A stretch of DNA of 43,136 nt from Alphaproteobacteria bacterium (GTDB lineage Bacteria > Pseudomonadota > Alphaproteobacteria > UBA9219 > RFNS01), in NCBI GenBank assembly GCA_009927055.1, contig RFNS01000247.1:1-43136 (forward strand). The letters are read 5' to 3'. Both the position numbers and the translations under genes were made by a program. The number at the start of each line of letters is the position of its first letter. Position 1 is the first letter of the stretch. Shown in pieces: positions 29,826 through 40,494 of this stretch. The notes under the pieces are model-generated. The model worked only from the letters and a program-made list of their open reading frames with translations. It did not search any database and was not told the DNA's origin.

Positions 29826-30091
29826 TATGCGACCCCTCTATTCGGGTTAGCTTTTTCGACAATTCTTAGAGCTTTGTACGGAAAAGTAAGGCCAGGGGAG
29901 CGACAAATAGCCTCAAGCTCAACAATGTCGCCTAACCAGAATTGGGCAGCATCGTTACGATAAGTTACAGCAGCTGCAGATGTGACCTCATCACAATATC
30001 CACCAGCACATAGTGTAACTTTAACCACTCCAAAGGTTCCATCATAAAACGGTCCCCTTGTAACGCGTGCGAGCCAAGTTCTTTGTGTCAT
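29825..30091 (-). CDS. orf89: unrecognised ~88-aa protein inserted between rpmC and rpsQ
   Basis: [91 protein letters not shown] at 30091 lies 1 nt after the rpmC TGA; stop TAA overlaps the rpsQ ATG (TAATG). Confidence 0.75.
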   Translation of the reverse strand: MTQRTWLARVTRGPFYDGTFGVVKVTLCAGGYCDEVTSAAAVTYRNDAAQFWLGDIVELEAICRSPGLTFPYKALRIVEKANPNRGVA

Positions 30092-30092
30092 C

Positions 30093-30308
30093 TCACACTC
30101 CCTGCTTTTCTGTGCGGGTGCGCTCACCCTGCAGTGTTAAAATCATCGCAATCTCCTTGCGCACGGCGCCAAAGCGGGCGGTGTTTTGCAGCTGCCCGGT
30201 GGTGCGCTGAAAGCGCAGGTTAAACTGCTCCTTGCGCAGCTGGGCCAGCCTGTCATCCAGCTCTTTTTCTGTTTTTTGCCGCAAATCGGCGATTTTTACC
30301 TGTGCCAT
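30093..30308 (-). CDS. rpmC: 50S ribosomal protein L29
   Basis: MAQVKIADLRQKTEKELDDRLAQLRKEQFNLRFQRTTGQLQNTARFGAVRKEIA. Confidence 0.97.
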   Translation of the reverse strand: MAQVKIADLRQKTEKELDDRLAQLRKEQFNLRFQRTTGQLQNTARFGAVRKEIAMILTLQGERTRTEKQGV

Positions 30309-30317
30309 TGTCAACTC

Positions 30318-30731
30318 CTACGCCACCTGACGCTCAACAAACTTTGTTTTGATGGGCAGTTTGGCGGCCGCCAGCTCAAACGCCTCACGCGCAATGGCCG
30401 CCGAAACACCATCCAACTCAAACAAAATGCGGCCCGGCTTCACGCGCGCGGCCCAAAACTCTAGCCCGCCTTTGCCCGAACCCATCCGCACCTCGGCTGG
30501 TTTTTTGGTCACCGGCACATCGGGAAAAATCTTGATCCACAAACGGCCCTGACGTTTCATGGCGCGGGCAATGGCGCGACGGGCCGATTCAATCTGCCGT
30601 GCGGTGATGCGTTCTGGTTCAAGCGCCTTCAGGCCATAGGCGCCAAAGCTCAACTCGGTTCCGCCCTTGGCATTGCCCTTAATGCGGCCCTTAAACTGCT
30701 TGCGGTGTTTTGGTTTTTTTGGTTCTAACAT
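30318..30731 (-). CDS. rplP: 50S ribosomal protein L16
   Basis: [78 protein letters not shown]. Confidence 0.99.
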   Translation of the reverse strand: MLEPKKPKHRKQFKGRIKGNAKGGTELSFGAYGLKALEPERITARQIESARRAIARAMKRQGRLWIKIFPDVPVTKKPAEVRMGSGKGGLEFWAARVKPGRILFELDGVSAAIAREAFELAAAKLPIKTKFVERQVA

Positions 30732-30737
30732 GGCACC

Positions 30738-31433
30738 CTACTCTTTCCTTCCGGGCTGACCGGCGGCCGATACCTCGGCGCGTTTATCTTGCGCCATGGG
30801 GTCGTGATCCAGAATTTCGCCCTTATAAATCCACACTTTCACGCCGCATGTTCCCATGGTGGTCATGGCTGTGGCTGTGCCAAAATCAATATCAGCGCGC
30901 AGCGTGTGCAACGGCACGCGGCCTTCGCGATACCATTCCATGCGGGCGATTTCGGCGCCGTTCAAACGACCGCCGCAATTAATACGAATTCCCCCCGCCC
31001 CCAAACGCTGGGCCGATTGTACCGCACGCTTCATGGCGCGGCGGAAGGCAATGCGGCGCTCTAGCTGCTGCGCGATATTTTCGGCAACCAGCTTGGCATC
31101 AATTTCAGGCTTGCGGATTTCAACAATATTCAGGGTCACTTCGCCCTTCAACATTTTGCCCATGCGCGCGCGCAGCTTTTCAATATCGGCGCCTTTTTTA
31201 CCAATCAGAATGCCGGGACGCGCCGAATGCAGCGTAATTTTCACGCGGCCTTGGGGGCGTTCAATCACAATTTTGGCAATGCCGGCGGCGGCCATTTCCT
31301 TGAACAGCATCTGACGGATTTTGAAATCCTCGTGCAGCATGGTGGCATAGTTGCCCGACTTGGCGAACCACCGACTATCCCACGTGCGGTTGATTCCCAG
31401 ACGCAGGCCGATTGGATTAACCTTCTGACCCAT
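30738..31433 (-). CDS. rpsC: 30S ribosomal protein S3
   Basis: [27 protein letters not shown] domain; [31 protein letters not shown]. Confidence 0.99.
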   Translation of the reverse strand: MGQKVNPIGLRLGINRTWDSRWFAKSGNYATMLHEDFKIRQMLFKEMAAAGIAKIVIERPQGRVKITLHSARPGILIGKKGADIEKLRARMGKMLKGEVTLNIVEIRKPEIDAKLVAENIAQQLERRIAFRRAMKRAVQSAQRLGAGGIRINCGGRLNGAEIARMEWYREGRVPLHTLRADIDFGTATAMTTMGTCGVKVWIYKGEILDHDPMAQDKRAEVSAAGQPGRKE

Positions 31434-31879
31434 TATGCACCCCCTGCGGCAGCTTGTGCCGCAGCTTCAGTTGATTTTTTCCCGCCCTTTTTGGCAGCTT
31501 TCTTAGATGTATCGACCTGACGCACCACAATGCGCAGGTTGCTGAACGGTTTTTCAATAGCCGAGCTTTTGCCGCGACCGCGCGCATGAAAACGCCCCAT
31601 GACCAAAGCCTTGCCCACGCTGGCTTCGCTGACCACCAGCTGATCAATATCCAGACCATGATTGTTTTCGGCGTTGGCAATGGCCGATTGCAAAACTTTT
31701 TTCACTTCCTTGGCGATGCGGCGCTGATTAAATTCCAGCACAGTCAGCGCATTGGCTGCTTTGCGACCGCGAATGGTTTCGGCCACCAAATTAAGTTTTT
31801 GCGGCGACACGCGAATGGTTTTGCCAAGGGCCAGCGCCTCGTTCTCGGCAACTTTCCGCGGTGATTTTGGCTTGCTCAT
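31433..31879 (-). CDS. rplV: 50S ribosomal protein L22
   Basis: [55 protein letters not shown]-terminal Lys/Ala-rich tail. Confidence 0.98.
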   Translation of the reverse strand: MSKPKSPRKVAENEALALGKTIRVSPQKLNLVAETIRGRKAANALTVLEFNQRRIAKEVKKVLQSAIANAENNHGLDIDQLVVSEASVGKALVMGRFHARGRGKSSAIEKPFSNLRIVVRQVDTSKKAAKKGGKKSTEAAAQAAAGGA

Positions 31880-32155
31880 TTACCCCTCCGCCTTTTTGTT
31901 GCCGCTGTGTCCCTTGAACGTGCGCGTGGGCGCAAATTCGCCAAACTTGTGGCCAATCATGTTTTCAGTCACCGACACGGGCACAAACTGCTTGCCGTTG
32001 TGCACGCCAAATGTCAGGCCCACAAACTGCGGCATGATGGTGGAACGGCGTGACCATGTTTTAATAATCTCGTTCTTCTTGCTGGCGCGCGCCTTATCGG
32101 CCTTGCCCATCAAGTAGCTGTCAACAAAAGGACCTTTCCATACGGCGCGTGTCAT
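31880..32155 (-). CDS. rpsS: 30S ribosomal protein S19
   Basis: [22 protein letters not shown]...[53 protein letters not shown]. Confidence 0.99.
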   Translation of the reverse strand: MTRAVWKGPFVDSYLMGKADKARASKKNEIIKTWSRRSTIMPQFVGLTFGVHNGKQFVPVSVTENMIGHKFGEFAPTRTFKGHSGNKKAEG

Positions 32156-32164
32156 GTTTTCCCC

Positions 32165-33007
32165 CTATGCCCTTGCCCCTTGGGCATCTTTGCGCGTCAC
32201 CGCGCGGCGAATAATAAATTTGTTGGTGCGTTTGTTGGTGCGGGTTTTATAACCCTTGGTGGGCATGCCCCACGGACTGCGCCAGTGCTTACCACCATTG
32301 GTACGCCCACCGTTGGGGTGATCAACAGGGTTACGCGCAATGCCGCGTGTAATGGGACGAACGCCACGCCAGCGGGTGCGACCTGCTTTGCCCGTTTGCG
32401 TGTTGATTAAATCTTGGTTTGAAACAGCGCCGATGGTGGCAAAACAATCTTCTGGCACCATGCGCAACTCGCCCGAATTCATACGAATTTGCACAAAGCC
32501 CGAGTCACGACCCACCAGCTGAACACTGGCTCCGGCAGCGCGGGCCAATTGTCCGCCTTTGCCTGGGCGCATTTCAACGTTATGAACAACGGTGCCCACC
32601 GGAATATTTTTCAGCGGCAGCGCGTTGCCGGCCTTAATGTCCACCTTCTCACCGCTTTGAACGGTATCGCCCTTTTGAAGTTTTTGGGGCGCCAGAATGT
32701 ATGACAACGTACCATCCTGATATTTGATCAAGGCGATAAATGCCGTGCGGTTGGGATCATACTCAATACGCTCCACCGTTGCGGGCATTTCTGTTTTTTG
32801 GCGTTTGAAATCGACCAGACGATAGCGGCGCGCATGACCACCCCCCATGCCACGGCTGGTGACACGGCCCATGTTGTTGCGACCGCCACTGCTTTTCAAA
32901 CCGTCGGTCAATGCTTTGATGGGTTTTCCCTTCCAAAGCTCGGCCCGATCGATGGCGATCAATCCACGTTGACCAGAAGTTGTGGGGTTATATTTTTTTA
33001 ATGGCAT
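32165..33007 (-). CDS. rplB: 50S ribosomal protein L2
   Basis: [63 protein letters not shown]. Exact start Met ambiguous. Confidence 0.99.
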   Translation of the reverse strand: MPLKKYNPTTSGQRGLIAIDRAELWKGKPIKALTDGLKSSGGRNNMGRVTSRGMGGGHARRYRLVDFKRQKTEMPATVERIEYDPNRTAFIALIKYQDGTLSYILAPQKLQKGDTVQSGEKVDIKAGNALPLKNIPVGTVVHNVEMRPGKGGQLARAAGASVQLVGRDSGFVQIRMNSGELRMVPEDCFATIGAVSNQDLINTQTGKAGRTRWRGVRPITRGIARNPVDHPNGGRTNGGKHWRSPWGMPTKGYKTRTNKRTNKFIIRRAVTRKDAQGARA

Positions 33008-33330
33008 CACACACCTGTCTGCATATCAATGGTTTGGCCTTCTTTAAGCGTCACGATTGCTTTTTTATAATCTTGACGCTGGCCAAGGCGGCCACGAAAA
33101 CGCTTGGTTTTTCCCTTCACGTTCATGGTGTTGACACTGTCAACTTCTACGTTAAAGAGACATTCAATGGCATTTTTTACTTCTGTTTTGTTGGCTCCGC
33201 GCGCGACACGAAAAACATATTGGTTGTACTGCGACACCGAGGTTGATTTCTCGGTGATGTGCGGCTTCACAATCGTGTTATAGGCGGCCGCCTGCTGTGC
33301 GGGCGTTGCTTGTGTTTTTGCTTTGGCCAT
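33007..33330 (-). CDS. rplW: 50S ribosomal protein L23
   Basis: [64 protein letters not shown]. Confidence 0.98.
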   Translation of the reverse strand: MAKAKTQATPAQQAAAYNTIVKPHITEKSTSVSQYNQYVFRVARGANKTEVKNAIECLFNVEVDSVNTMNVKGKTKRFRGRLGQRQDYKKAIVTLKEGQTIDMQTGV

Positions 33331-33971
33331 TATTGCCCCCTGCCCGTTTCTTTGGTCAGACGCTGCTGCAGCTGCTCCACCGCATTTTTTGTCAGCACCA
33401 AAACATCGTGGCTTAAAATGTCATAAACGTTGGCGCCCTGTTCAGGCAGAACCTGGAAGAACGGCAAATTGCGCGCTGCTTTTTCAAAATTGGCATCAAC
33501 GTTTGCGCCATCAATCAGCAGCGCGTTGCTTGCGCCAAGCTTATTCAGCTTTGCCTGCAATTCTTTGGTTTTGTGTGATGTGATGGCGGTGCTTTCCAGC
33601 ACAACCATTTTCCCCTCGGCCAGGCGGGCTGAAAGGGCCATGCACAAGGCCTTTTTGCGGAATTTTTTGTTCAGGTCATGCGCATGGTCACGCACAACGG
33701 GCCCAAAAATAATGCCGCCTTTGCGAAACTGCGCCGAACGCAAACTGCCCTGACGTGCGCGGCCTGTACCTTTTTGCTTCCATGGCTTGCGGGTTGTGCC
33801 CGACACTTCAGAAATAATTTTGGTCTTGTGGTTGCCGCCGCGTTTTTTCGCCTGCTGCCAGTAAACCATGCGGCTGATGATATCGGCGCGCGGTTTCAGA
33901 CCGAACACGTTTTCGTTCAGCTCAACTTCACCGGCAGTTTTGCCATCGAGTGTTAAAACGTTCGCTTTCAT
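33330..33971 (-). CDS. rplD: 50S ribosomal protein L4
   Basis: [53 protein letters not shown]. Confidence 0.99.
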   Translation of the reverse strand: MKANVLTLDGKTAGEVELNENVFGLKPRADIISRMVYWQQAKKRGGNHKTKIISEVSGTTRKPWKQKGTGRARQGSLRSAQFRKGGIIFGPVVRDHAHDLNKKFRKKALCMALSARLAEGKMVVLESTAITSHKTKELQAKLNKLGASNALLIDGANVDANFEKAARNLPFFQVLPEQGANVYDILSHDVLVLTKNAVEQLQQRLTKETGRGQ

Positions 33972-34690
33972 GACACAGATTCCTCAGCTGCCTTTTCGGC
34001 TTTTTTACGCACACCCGCGGGCATGGGCGCGTCCTTGGGCAAAGCGCGTTTAGCGGCATCGCGCACCATCAGAACGGTTCCTTCGCTGCCGGGCAAACCG
34101 CCTTTCACAAAAATCAGCCCCTGGGCATCATCGACACCCACAACGGCCAGATTTTGCATGGTCACGCGCGTGGCGCCCATGTGACCGGCCATTTTTTTGT
34201 TCTTAAACACGCGGCCGGGGTCTTGGCGATTACCGGTTGAACCATGGCTGCGATGGCTGATCGACACACCGTGCGTGGCGCGCAAACCGCCGAAATTGTG
34301 ACGCTTCAAAACGCCCGCAAAACCTTTACCAATGGTCACGCCCGTCACATCGATAAACTGGCCTACCACAAAGTGTGAGGGAACAAGCTCGGCCCCCACG
34401 TCGGGTAGTGGGCTTCCCGCCGGCACACGGAATTCAACAACCTTGCGCGAGGGTTCCAACTTATGGGCGGCGAACTGACCACGCAGCGGCTTTGAGGTGT
34501 GTTTGGCCTTGCGACGACCAAAACCAACCTGCACCGCAGTATATTTGTCTTTTTCGGCTGTGCGCACGCCGGTGACCTGGCAATGATCAACGCGCAGCAC
34601 CGTGACAGGCACGTGCTCGCCCGCATCGCTGAAAAAGCGGGTCATCCCAATCTTTTCGGCCAGAAGGCCCGTGCGTGAACGTTCAGACAT
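33968..34690 (-). CDS. rplC: 50S ribosomal protein L3
   Basis: [88 protein letters not shown]. Confidence 0.99.
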   Translation of the reverse strand: MSERSRTGLLAEKIGMTRFFSDAGEHVPVTVLRVDHCQVTGVRTAEKDKYTAVQVGFGRRKAKHTSKPLRGQFAAHKLEPSRKVVEFRVPAGSPLPDVGAELVPSHFVVGQFIDVTGVTIGKGFAGVLKRHNFGGLRATHGVSISHRSHGSTGNRQDPGRVFKNKKMAGHMGATRVTMQNLAVVGVDDAQGLIFVKGGLPGSEGTVLMVRDAAKRALPKDAPMPAGVRKKAEKAAEESVS

Positions 34691-34692
34691 GG

Positions 34693-35001
34693 CTACACCT
34701 TAATTTCCACTTCCACACCCGCCGGCAGATCGAGCTTCATCAAAGCATCAATCGTGGGGGCTGTGGGTTCATCAATATAGATCAGACGCTTATGCGTTCT
34801 GATTTCAAACTGCTCGCGCGATTTTTTATCGATGTGCGGCGAACGGTTGACCGTAAAACGCTCAATCCACGTGGGCATAGGAATGGGCCCACGCACCTGC
34901 GCGCCTGTGCGCTTGGCCGTGTGCACAATATCGCCCACCGATTGATCCAGAACCCTGTGATCAAACGCCCTGAGGCGGATTTGTATGGTCTGTGCGTTCA
35001 T
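34693..35001 (-). CDS. rpsJ: 30S ribosomal protein S10
   Basis: [73 protein letters not shown]. Confidence 0.99.
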   Translation of the reverse strand: MNAQTIQIRLRAFDHRVLDQSVGDIVHTAKRTGAQVRGPIPMPTWIERFTVNRSPHIDKKSREQFEIRTHKRLIYIDEPTAPTIDALMKLDLPAGVEVEIKV

Positions 35002-35018
35002 CGTTCAATCTCCTGACA

Positions 35019-35040
35019 CCTCGGGGAAAAATCCCCGAGG
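35019..35040 (-). promoter_or_regulatory. Perfect hairpin in the tuf-rpsJ intergenic region
   Basis: cctcggggaaaaatccccgagg: 8-bp perfect inverted repeat without an adjacent T-run. Confidence 0.6.
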
Positions 35041-35055
35041 CATCAAACGTGTCCT

Positions 35056-36243
35056 CTACTCGATAATTTTTGCCACAACGCCGGCACCCACCGTGCGTCC
35101 ACCTTCGCGAATAGCGAAGCGCAAGCCTTCGTCCATCGCGATGGGGGCAATCAATTTCACTTCGACGCTGATGTTGTCACCAGGCATCACCATTTCTGTT
35201 CCTGCGGGCAGAGCCACTTCACCGGTCACGTCTGTCGTGCGGAAGTAGAACTGCGGACGATAGTTGCTGAAGAATGGTGTGTGGCGGCCGCCTTCGTCCT
35301 TGGTGAGAATATAGCACTCAGCCTTGAACTTGGTGTGCGGTGTAATGCTGCCGGGTTTCGCCAGCACCTGACCACGCTCAACATCCTCACGTTTTGTGCC
35401 ACGCAGCAGCGCGCCGATGTTATCGCCAGCCTGACCTTGATCAAGCAGTTTGCGGAACATTTCAACGCCCGTGATGGTGGTTTTTTGCGTTGGACGCAGA
35501 CCCACAATTTCAACTTCTTCGTTGACCTTGACAATGCCGCGCTCCACACGACCCGTCACCACAGTACCGCGGCCCGAGATGGTGAAGACGTCTTCAATCG
35601 GCATCAGGAAGGGTTTGTCGATGGGGCGATCGGGCTGAGGAATGTTGGCATCCACAGCGTCCATCAGTTTCAGAATGGCTTGCTCGCCCAATTCGGGGTT
35701 TTTGTCTTCCAAAGCGCACAGAGCCGAACCACGAACGATGGGGATCGTATCGCCAGGGAAGTTATATTTGGTAAGAAGATCACGCAATTCCATCTCAACC
35801 AGGTCAACCAGTTCAGGGTCGGCCATATCCATTTTGTTGAGCCAGACCACAATGGCAGGCACACCCACCTGACGGGCCAGCAGAATATGCTCACGCGTTT
35901 GTGGCATGGGGCCATCAGCCGCCGAGCAAACCAGAATAGCACCATCCATCTGCGCGGCGCCGGTGATCATGTTTTTCACATAATCGGCGTGTCCGGGGCA
36001 ATCGACGTGGGCATAGTGACGCTTGTCGGTTTCATATTCAACGTGCGCGGTTGAAATGGTAATGCCGCGGGCGCGTTCTTCGGGGGCTTTGTCGATTTGA
36101 TCGTACGCCGTGAAGCTGGCCTTGCCCGATTTTGCCAAAACTTTGGTAATGGCGGCGGTCAGTGATGTTTTGCCATGGTCAACGTGACCAATGGTGCCGA
36201 TATTGCAGTGCGGCTTGTTGCGTTCAAACTTCTCTTTGGCCAT
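35056..36243 (-). CDS. tuf: Elongation factor Tu
   Basis: [33 protein letters not shown]...[25 protein letters not shown]. Confidence 0.99.
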   Translation of the reverse strand: MAKEKFERNKPHCNIGTIGHVDHGKTSLTAAITKVLAKSGKASFTAYDQIDKAPEERARGITISTAHVEYETDKRHYAHVDCPGHADYVKNMITGAAQMDGAILVCSAADGPMPQTREHILLARQVGVPAIVVWLNKMDMADPELVDLVEMELRDLLTKYNFPGDTIPIVRGSALCALEDKNPELGEQAILKLMDAVDANIPQPDRPIDKPFLMPIEDVFTISGRGTVVTGRVERGIVKVNEEVEIVGLRPTQKTTITGVEMFRKLLDQGQAGDNIGALLRGTKREDVERGQVLAKPGSITPHTKFKAECYILTKDEGGRHTPFFSNYRPQFYFRTTDVTGEVALPAGTEMVMPGDNISVEVKLIAPIAMDEGLRFAIREGGRTVGAGVVAKIIE

Positions 36244-36313
36244 AGGTGTCTCCTTCGGTTAGCCTTGAGTGGAAAACGTAAAAACGGTGAAAAATGTAAA
36301 GACTGTAGCCATT

Positions 36314-38404
36314 TTACCCCGCCATCTTTGCTTTAACTTCGGCAGCCACGTTGGCGGGCACAGCTTCATAATGGTCAAACTCCATTGTAAAGCTGGCACG
36401 TCCTTGCGTTTTGCTGCGCAGGTTGTTGACGTAACCAAACATGTTGGCCAGCGGCACCATAGCGTTGACCGTGCGGGCATTGCCGCGCTGATCCATGCCT
36501 GTCACCTGACCACGACGACTGTTCAAATCGCCAATCACATCGCCCATAAAATCTTCGGGCGTCACCACCTCAACCCTCATAATGGGTTCAAGCAGTGTGG
36601 GGCCACATTTGGTAATGCCTTCGCGGAAGGCAGCCTTGGCGGCAATTTCAAACGCGAGGGCCGATGAGTCCACATCGTGGTACGCGCCATCGGTCAGCGT
36701 GGCTTTGAAATCGATGCAGGGGAAACCCGCAATCACGCCAGTTTCCTTGGCCGCTTCCAAACCTTTTTCAACGCCAGGAATAAATTCCTTGGGTACCGAT
36801 CCACCCACCACTTTGTTTTCAAACTCAAAACCCTTACCGGCTTCTTGGGGTTCGAAATCGATAATCACGCGCGCGAACTGACCCGAACCACCCGATTGCT
36901 TTTTGTGGGTATAGTCCATGGTATATTTTTTGGTGATGGTTTCGCGATACGCCACTTGTGGGGCGCCCACCGTCACATCCACATTATAGGGTGCGCGGCG
37001 CATAATATCGACCTTGATTTCAAGGTGAAGTTCGCCCATGCCCTTCAAAATTGTCTGCCCCGTTTCATGATCAACATGCACGCGGAACGATGGATCTTCC
37101 TGCACCAGGCGTTGCAGCACGGTGCCCATTTTTTCTTGGTCGGCTTTGCTTTTGGGTTCCACCGCCATTTCAATCACAGGGTCGGGGAATTCCATTTTCT
37201 CAAGAATAATTGGTTTTGCGCTGTCGCACAGTGTGTCGCCCGTGCGCGTATCTTTCAGCGATGCCAGCGCCACAATATCACCCGCGTGCGCTTCCTTAAT
37301 TTCTTCACGGCTGTTGGCGTGCATCAGCAGCATGCGGCCAATGCGTTCGCGCCCATCACGCGTCGAGTTCATCAGATAGCTTCCCGCCGAGAGCGTGCCC
37401 GAATAAATGCGGAAAAATGTAATTGATCCCACAAACGGATCGGTCATAATTTTGAAGGCAAGACCAGCCAGTGGCGCGTCATCTGAGGGTGGGCGCTCAT
37501 CCGCGTCGCCATTATCCTTGAAACCCTTCACCGCGCCGATATCCAGCGGGCTTGGCAGAAAATCGACCACCGAGTCCAACATCGGCTGCACGCCTTTGTT
37601 TTTGAACGATGCGCCGCACAGCACGGGGAAAAATTTACGCTGCAGCGTGCCTTTGCGAATGCATTTGCGCAGAACTTCCACGCTGGGTTCATTGCCGTTC
37701 AAATAATCTTCCATCGCGGCGTCATCCATTTCCACCGCGGTTTCAATCATGGCGTGGCGATATTCCTTGGCTTTTTCCAGCATGTCGGCCGGAATGTCTT
37801 CATCGTGGAATTTGGCGCCCAGTTCTTCACCGCCCCACACAACCGCTTTCATGCGTTGCAGATCGATGATGCCTTTGAAATTTTCTTCGCTGCCGATGGG
37901 CAGTTGCACCACGAGGGGGTGCGCGCCCAAACGATCTTTGATCATGTCCACGGTGCGATAAAAATTCGCGCCCATGCGATCCATCTTATTCACAAAACAT
38001 ACGCGCGGCACGTTATATTTATCGGCCTGACGCCACACGGTTTCCGATTGAGGCTCAACCCCCGCCACGCTGTCATACACGGCAATCGCGCCATCAAGCA
38101 CGCGCAGGCTGCGCTCCACCTCAATGGTAAAGTCAACGTGTCCGGGCGTATCGATGATGTTGAAGCGATATTGCTGGTCGTCGCGTGTCCAGAAGCAGGT
38201 TGTGGCGGCCGAGGTAATGGTAATCCCGCGCTCTTGTTCCTGTTCCATAAAATCCATGGTGGCGGTGCCATCGTGCACTTCGCCGATTTTGTATGACTTA
38301 CCGGTGTAATACAAAATGCGTTCGGTGGTCGTGGTTTTGCCCGCATCAATGTGGGCCATGATCCCGAAGTTGCGATAGTGTTTAATGTCGTGGGTGCGCG
38401 GCAT
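36314..38404 (-). CDS. fusA: Elongation factor G
   Basis: [55 protein letters not shown]. Confidence 0.99.
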   Translation of the reverse strand: MPRTHDIKHYRNFGIMAHIDAGKTTTTERILYYTGKSYKIGEVHDGTATMDFMEQEQERGITITSAATTCFWTRDDQQYRFNIIDTPGHVDFTIEVERSLRVLDGAIAVYDSVAGVEPQSETVWRQADKYNVPRVCFVNKMDRMGANFYRTVDMIKDRLGAHPLVVQLPIGSEENFKGIIDLQRMKAVVWGGEELGAKFHDEDIPADMLEKAKEYRHAMIETAVEMDDAAMEDYLNGNEPSVEVLRKCIRKGTLQRKFFPVLCGASFKNKGVQPMLDSVVDFLPSPLDIGAVKGFKDNGDADERPPSDDAPLAGLAFKIMTDPFVGSITFFRIYSGTLSAGSYLMNSTRDGRERIGRMLLMHANSREEIKEAHAGDIVALASLKDTRTGDTLCDSAKPIILEKMEFPDPVIEMAVEPKSKADQEKMGTVLQRLVQEDPSFRVHVDHETGQTILKGMGELHLEIKVDIMRRAPYNVDVTVGAPQVAYRETITKKYTMDYTHKKQSGGSGQFARVIIDFEPQEAGKGFEFENKVVGGSVPKEFIPGVEKGLEAAKETGVIAGFPCIDFKATLTDGAYHDVDSSALAFEIAAKAAFREGITKCGPTLLEPIMRVEVVTPEDFMGDVIGDLNSRRGQVTGMDQRGNARTVNAMVPLANMFGYVNNLRSKTQGRASFTMEFDHYEAVPANVAAEVKAKMAG

Positions 38405-38413
38405 TGTTCGGTC

Positions 38414-38884
38414 CTACCAGCGGAAGTGCGAAAAGGCGCGGTTGGCTTCGGCCATGCGCTCGGTGTCTTCTTTTTTCTTAATGGCGGTGCCGTTATCGTT
38501 GGCGGCGGCCATCAATTCGAACGCCAAGCGTTCGGCCATGGTGTTTTCATTGCGCGCACGTGCGGCATTGCGCAACCAGCGCAGCGAAAGGGCCTGACGA
38601 CGATCGGGGCGCACTTCGCAAGGAACCTGATAGGTGGCCCCACCCACGCGGCGGCTGCGCACTTCAACGTGCGGGCCAACTTTATCAACTGCGGTTTTGA
38701 AAACCTCAATCGGGTTGGTTTTCATTTTATCGCGAATGATATCAAGCGCGCCATAAACCGTGGCTTCGGCCACGCTGCGCTTGCCATGAACCATAACGCA
38801 ATTAATAAAGCGCGACAGAACCACTTCGCCGAACTTGGGATCGGGAAGAACTTCTCGTTTATCAGCGCGGTGACGACGTGACAT
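38414..38884 (-). CDS. rpsG: 30S ribosomal protein S7
   Basis: [50 protein letters not shown]. Confidence 0.99.
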   Translation of the reverse strand: MSRRHRADKREVLPDPKFGEVVLSRFINCVMVHGKRSVAEATVYGALDIIRDKMKTNPIEVFKTAVDKVGPHVEVRSRRVGGATYQVPCEVRPDRRQALSLRWLRNAARARNENTMAERLAFELMAAANDNGTAIKKKEDTERMAEANRAFSHFRW

Positions 38885-38896
38885 GCATGATCCCCG

Positions 38897-39268
38897 TTAT
38901 TTTGGTCTCTTGGCGCCGTATTTACTGCGGCGTTGTTTTCTATCTTTCACACCCTGCGTATCCAGCGAGCCACGCACAATGTGATAGCGCACACCTGGCA
39001 AATCTTTCACACGGCCGCCGCGGATCAGCACAACGCTGTGCTCCTGCAGGTTGTGGCCTTCGCCAGGGATGTATGAAATAACTTCATAGCCGTTGGTCAG
39101 GCGCACGCGGGCAACCTTACGCAAAGCCGAGTTAGGTTTTTTGGGCGTTGTGGTGTACACGCGCGTACACACGCCGCGACGCTGCGGACACTTGGTCAGC
39201 GCGGGAGATTTTGTGCGGTTTTTCACCGCGGTGCGGCCTTTGCGGGCCAGTTGTGAAATCGTTGGCAT
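38897..39268 (-). CDS. rpsL: 30S ribosomal protein S12
   Basis: [100 protein letters not shown]. Confidence 0.99.
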   Translation of the reverse strand: MPTISQLARKGRTAVKNRTKSPALTKCPQRRGVCTRVYTTTPKKPNSALRKVARVRLTNGYEVISYIPGEGHNLQEHSVVLIRGGRVKDLPGVRYHIVRGSLDTQGVKDRKQRRSKYGAKRPK

Positions 39269-39621
39269 TCCTGCGTCCAATAACAAACGTTAAACCCATC
39301 ATTCTGCAGGGGCGCAAACAGTTCGGGCCTCATGTCACCATCGCCCATGGTTTGGTTTATCGAGCGAGGGCGCGAGGCCGGTTTCACATCCACCCAGAAC
39401 GCCGAGGCAGCTAAGCCGCCAAGGCTCCAGTCCTTGGTATAATGTCGTTTTGCGCATCCACAGCTGCGTTTGGAAGAATTGGCAAACAAGGTCATTGGCA
39501 AGCCAACCCCCACCGCCAGCAGCGAAAGGCATGCACTTCCTATACGTTAGTAAATGAGACGTCAAGTAGGAAATAAAGGAATTATCCTTAACAGCAGAAA
39601 TATTCTGAAGCACATGGTGTC

Positions 39622-39653
39622 AAAAAAAACTCAGGACCCAAAGGGGCCCTGAG
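39622..39653 (-). terminator. Rho-independent terminator of the Arg/Asp-rich gene
   Basis: Minus: CTCAGGGCCCCTTTGGGTCCTGAGTTTTTTTT. Confidence 0.85.
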
Positions 39654-39682
39654 CAGCAAAAATATTTTCAGTTAGATAAGAT

Positions 39683-40357
39683 TTACCTGTCAGCACCTGG
39701 TCGTGCCGATGGCCGATTGGCCGTACGGTTTAACTGGTTACCGTCACGACGATTGTCACGCCTTGCTTCGCGTCTGTCCTCGCGGCGATCGCCCCTGTTT
39801 TCGGCCCGATCGCGCACATTTTCGCGTCTGTCGCGGCGATCTTCGGCATGGTCACGCCTGTCTTCACGGCGATCGACACGGTCTTCGGCCCGATCACGCC
39901 AGCCACCATCGTGGCGGGCATCGCGCCTGTCTTCGCGGCGGTCACGAACATCTTCACGATGATCGGCCCTGTTTTCGCGCCTGTCCATGCGGTTTTCAGC
40001 CTGATCCCGCCTATCTTCACGACGATCGCGGCGATCTTCCAGCCGGTCACGCATGGCGGCCCGCTGTTCGGGGCTGGCATTTTGCCATTTTTCCTTCATG
40101 GCGGCGCGACGTTCCTGCATTTTTTCCTTGCGGGCGGCGCGTTCTTCTTGGCTCATGCTCTGCCATTTGTCGCGCATGGCTTCACGGCGATCGCGTCGAT
40201 CGTGCTGCATGCCCTGCCGATCCTGCCCTTCTTCTTGAAAGGGGTTAACCAGATTCTGGGGAGGTGAATCGGGTGCTGTGGGCGTTTCTGCAACGGCGGG
40301 CACGGCCCCCACCATCAACCCCCACGCAGCTAATCCTGTTAAAAAGAGGTGTTTCAT
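39683..40357 (-). CDS. Secreted Arg/Asp-rich low-complexity repeat protein
   Basis: Signal peptide MKHLFLTGLAAWGLMVGAVPAVAETP; central W..(M/A)S.E(E/Q)RAA units, then ~130 aa of (D)RREDRRD-type repeats; terminator directly downstream. Confidence 0.75.
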   Translation of the reverse strand: MKHLFLTGLAAWGLMVGAVPAVAETPTAPDSPPQNLVNPFQEEGQDRQGMQHDRRDRREAMRDKWQSMSQEERAARKEKMQERRAAMKEKWQNASPEQRAAMRDRLEDRRDRREDRRDQAENRMDRRENRADHREDVRDRREDRRDARHDGGWRDRAEDRVDRREDRRDHAEDRRDRRENVRDRAENRGDRREDRREARRDNRRDGNQLNRTANRPSARPGADR

Positions 40358-40481
40358 AAGACATTTCCTTGGTTAAGGTTGGAAAGCGGGCCATTATGCC
40401 TCTGATGGGCGGGTCTTGGCAAGCTTGCCCGATTTTATGGGCAGGCCAGAAAAATAAGCTTTATAAAGTTAAGACTTTTGG

Positions 40482-40487
40482 TATAAT
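40482..40487 (+). promoter_or_regulatory. Extended -10 (TGGTATAAT) promoter element for tmRNA
   Basis: ttttgGTATAATacttgatt immediately upstream of the acceptor piece of the permuted tmRNA. Confidence 0.6.
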
Positions 40488-40494
40488 ACTTGAT

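Noticed and set aside
35281-37426. Plus-strand ORFs of 257 aa and 249 aa antisense to tuf and fusA
   Set aside because: Antisense to highly conserved EF-Tu/EF-G; His/Phe-rich compositions typical of complement-frame artefacts.
39430-39445. TTGGTATAAT on the plus strand at ~39437, matching the tmRNA extended -10
   Set aside because: No plausible downstream plus-strand gene; probably chance.
39335-39613. 92-aa minus ORF upstream of rpsL
   Set aside because: No motif and poor composition; more likely the untranslated leader of the str operon.
39740-40050. Possible CRISPR array because of regularly recurring ~15-30-bp units
   Set aside because: Units are imperfect, in-frame codon repeats of RREDRRD with no distinct spacers; no cas genes nearby.
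39703-40267. Plus-strand ORFs (181 and 139 aa) over the Arg/Asp repeat region
   Set aside because: The repetitive DNA opens several frames. The minus frame has a signal peptide and a downstream terminator, so it is preferred.
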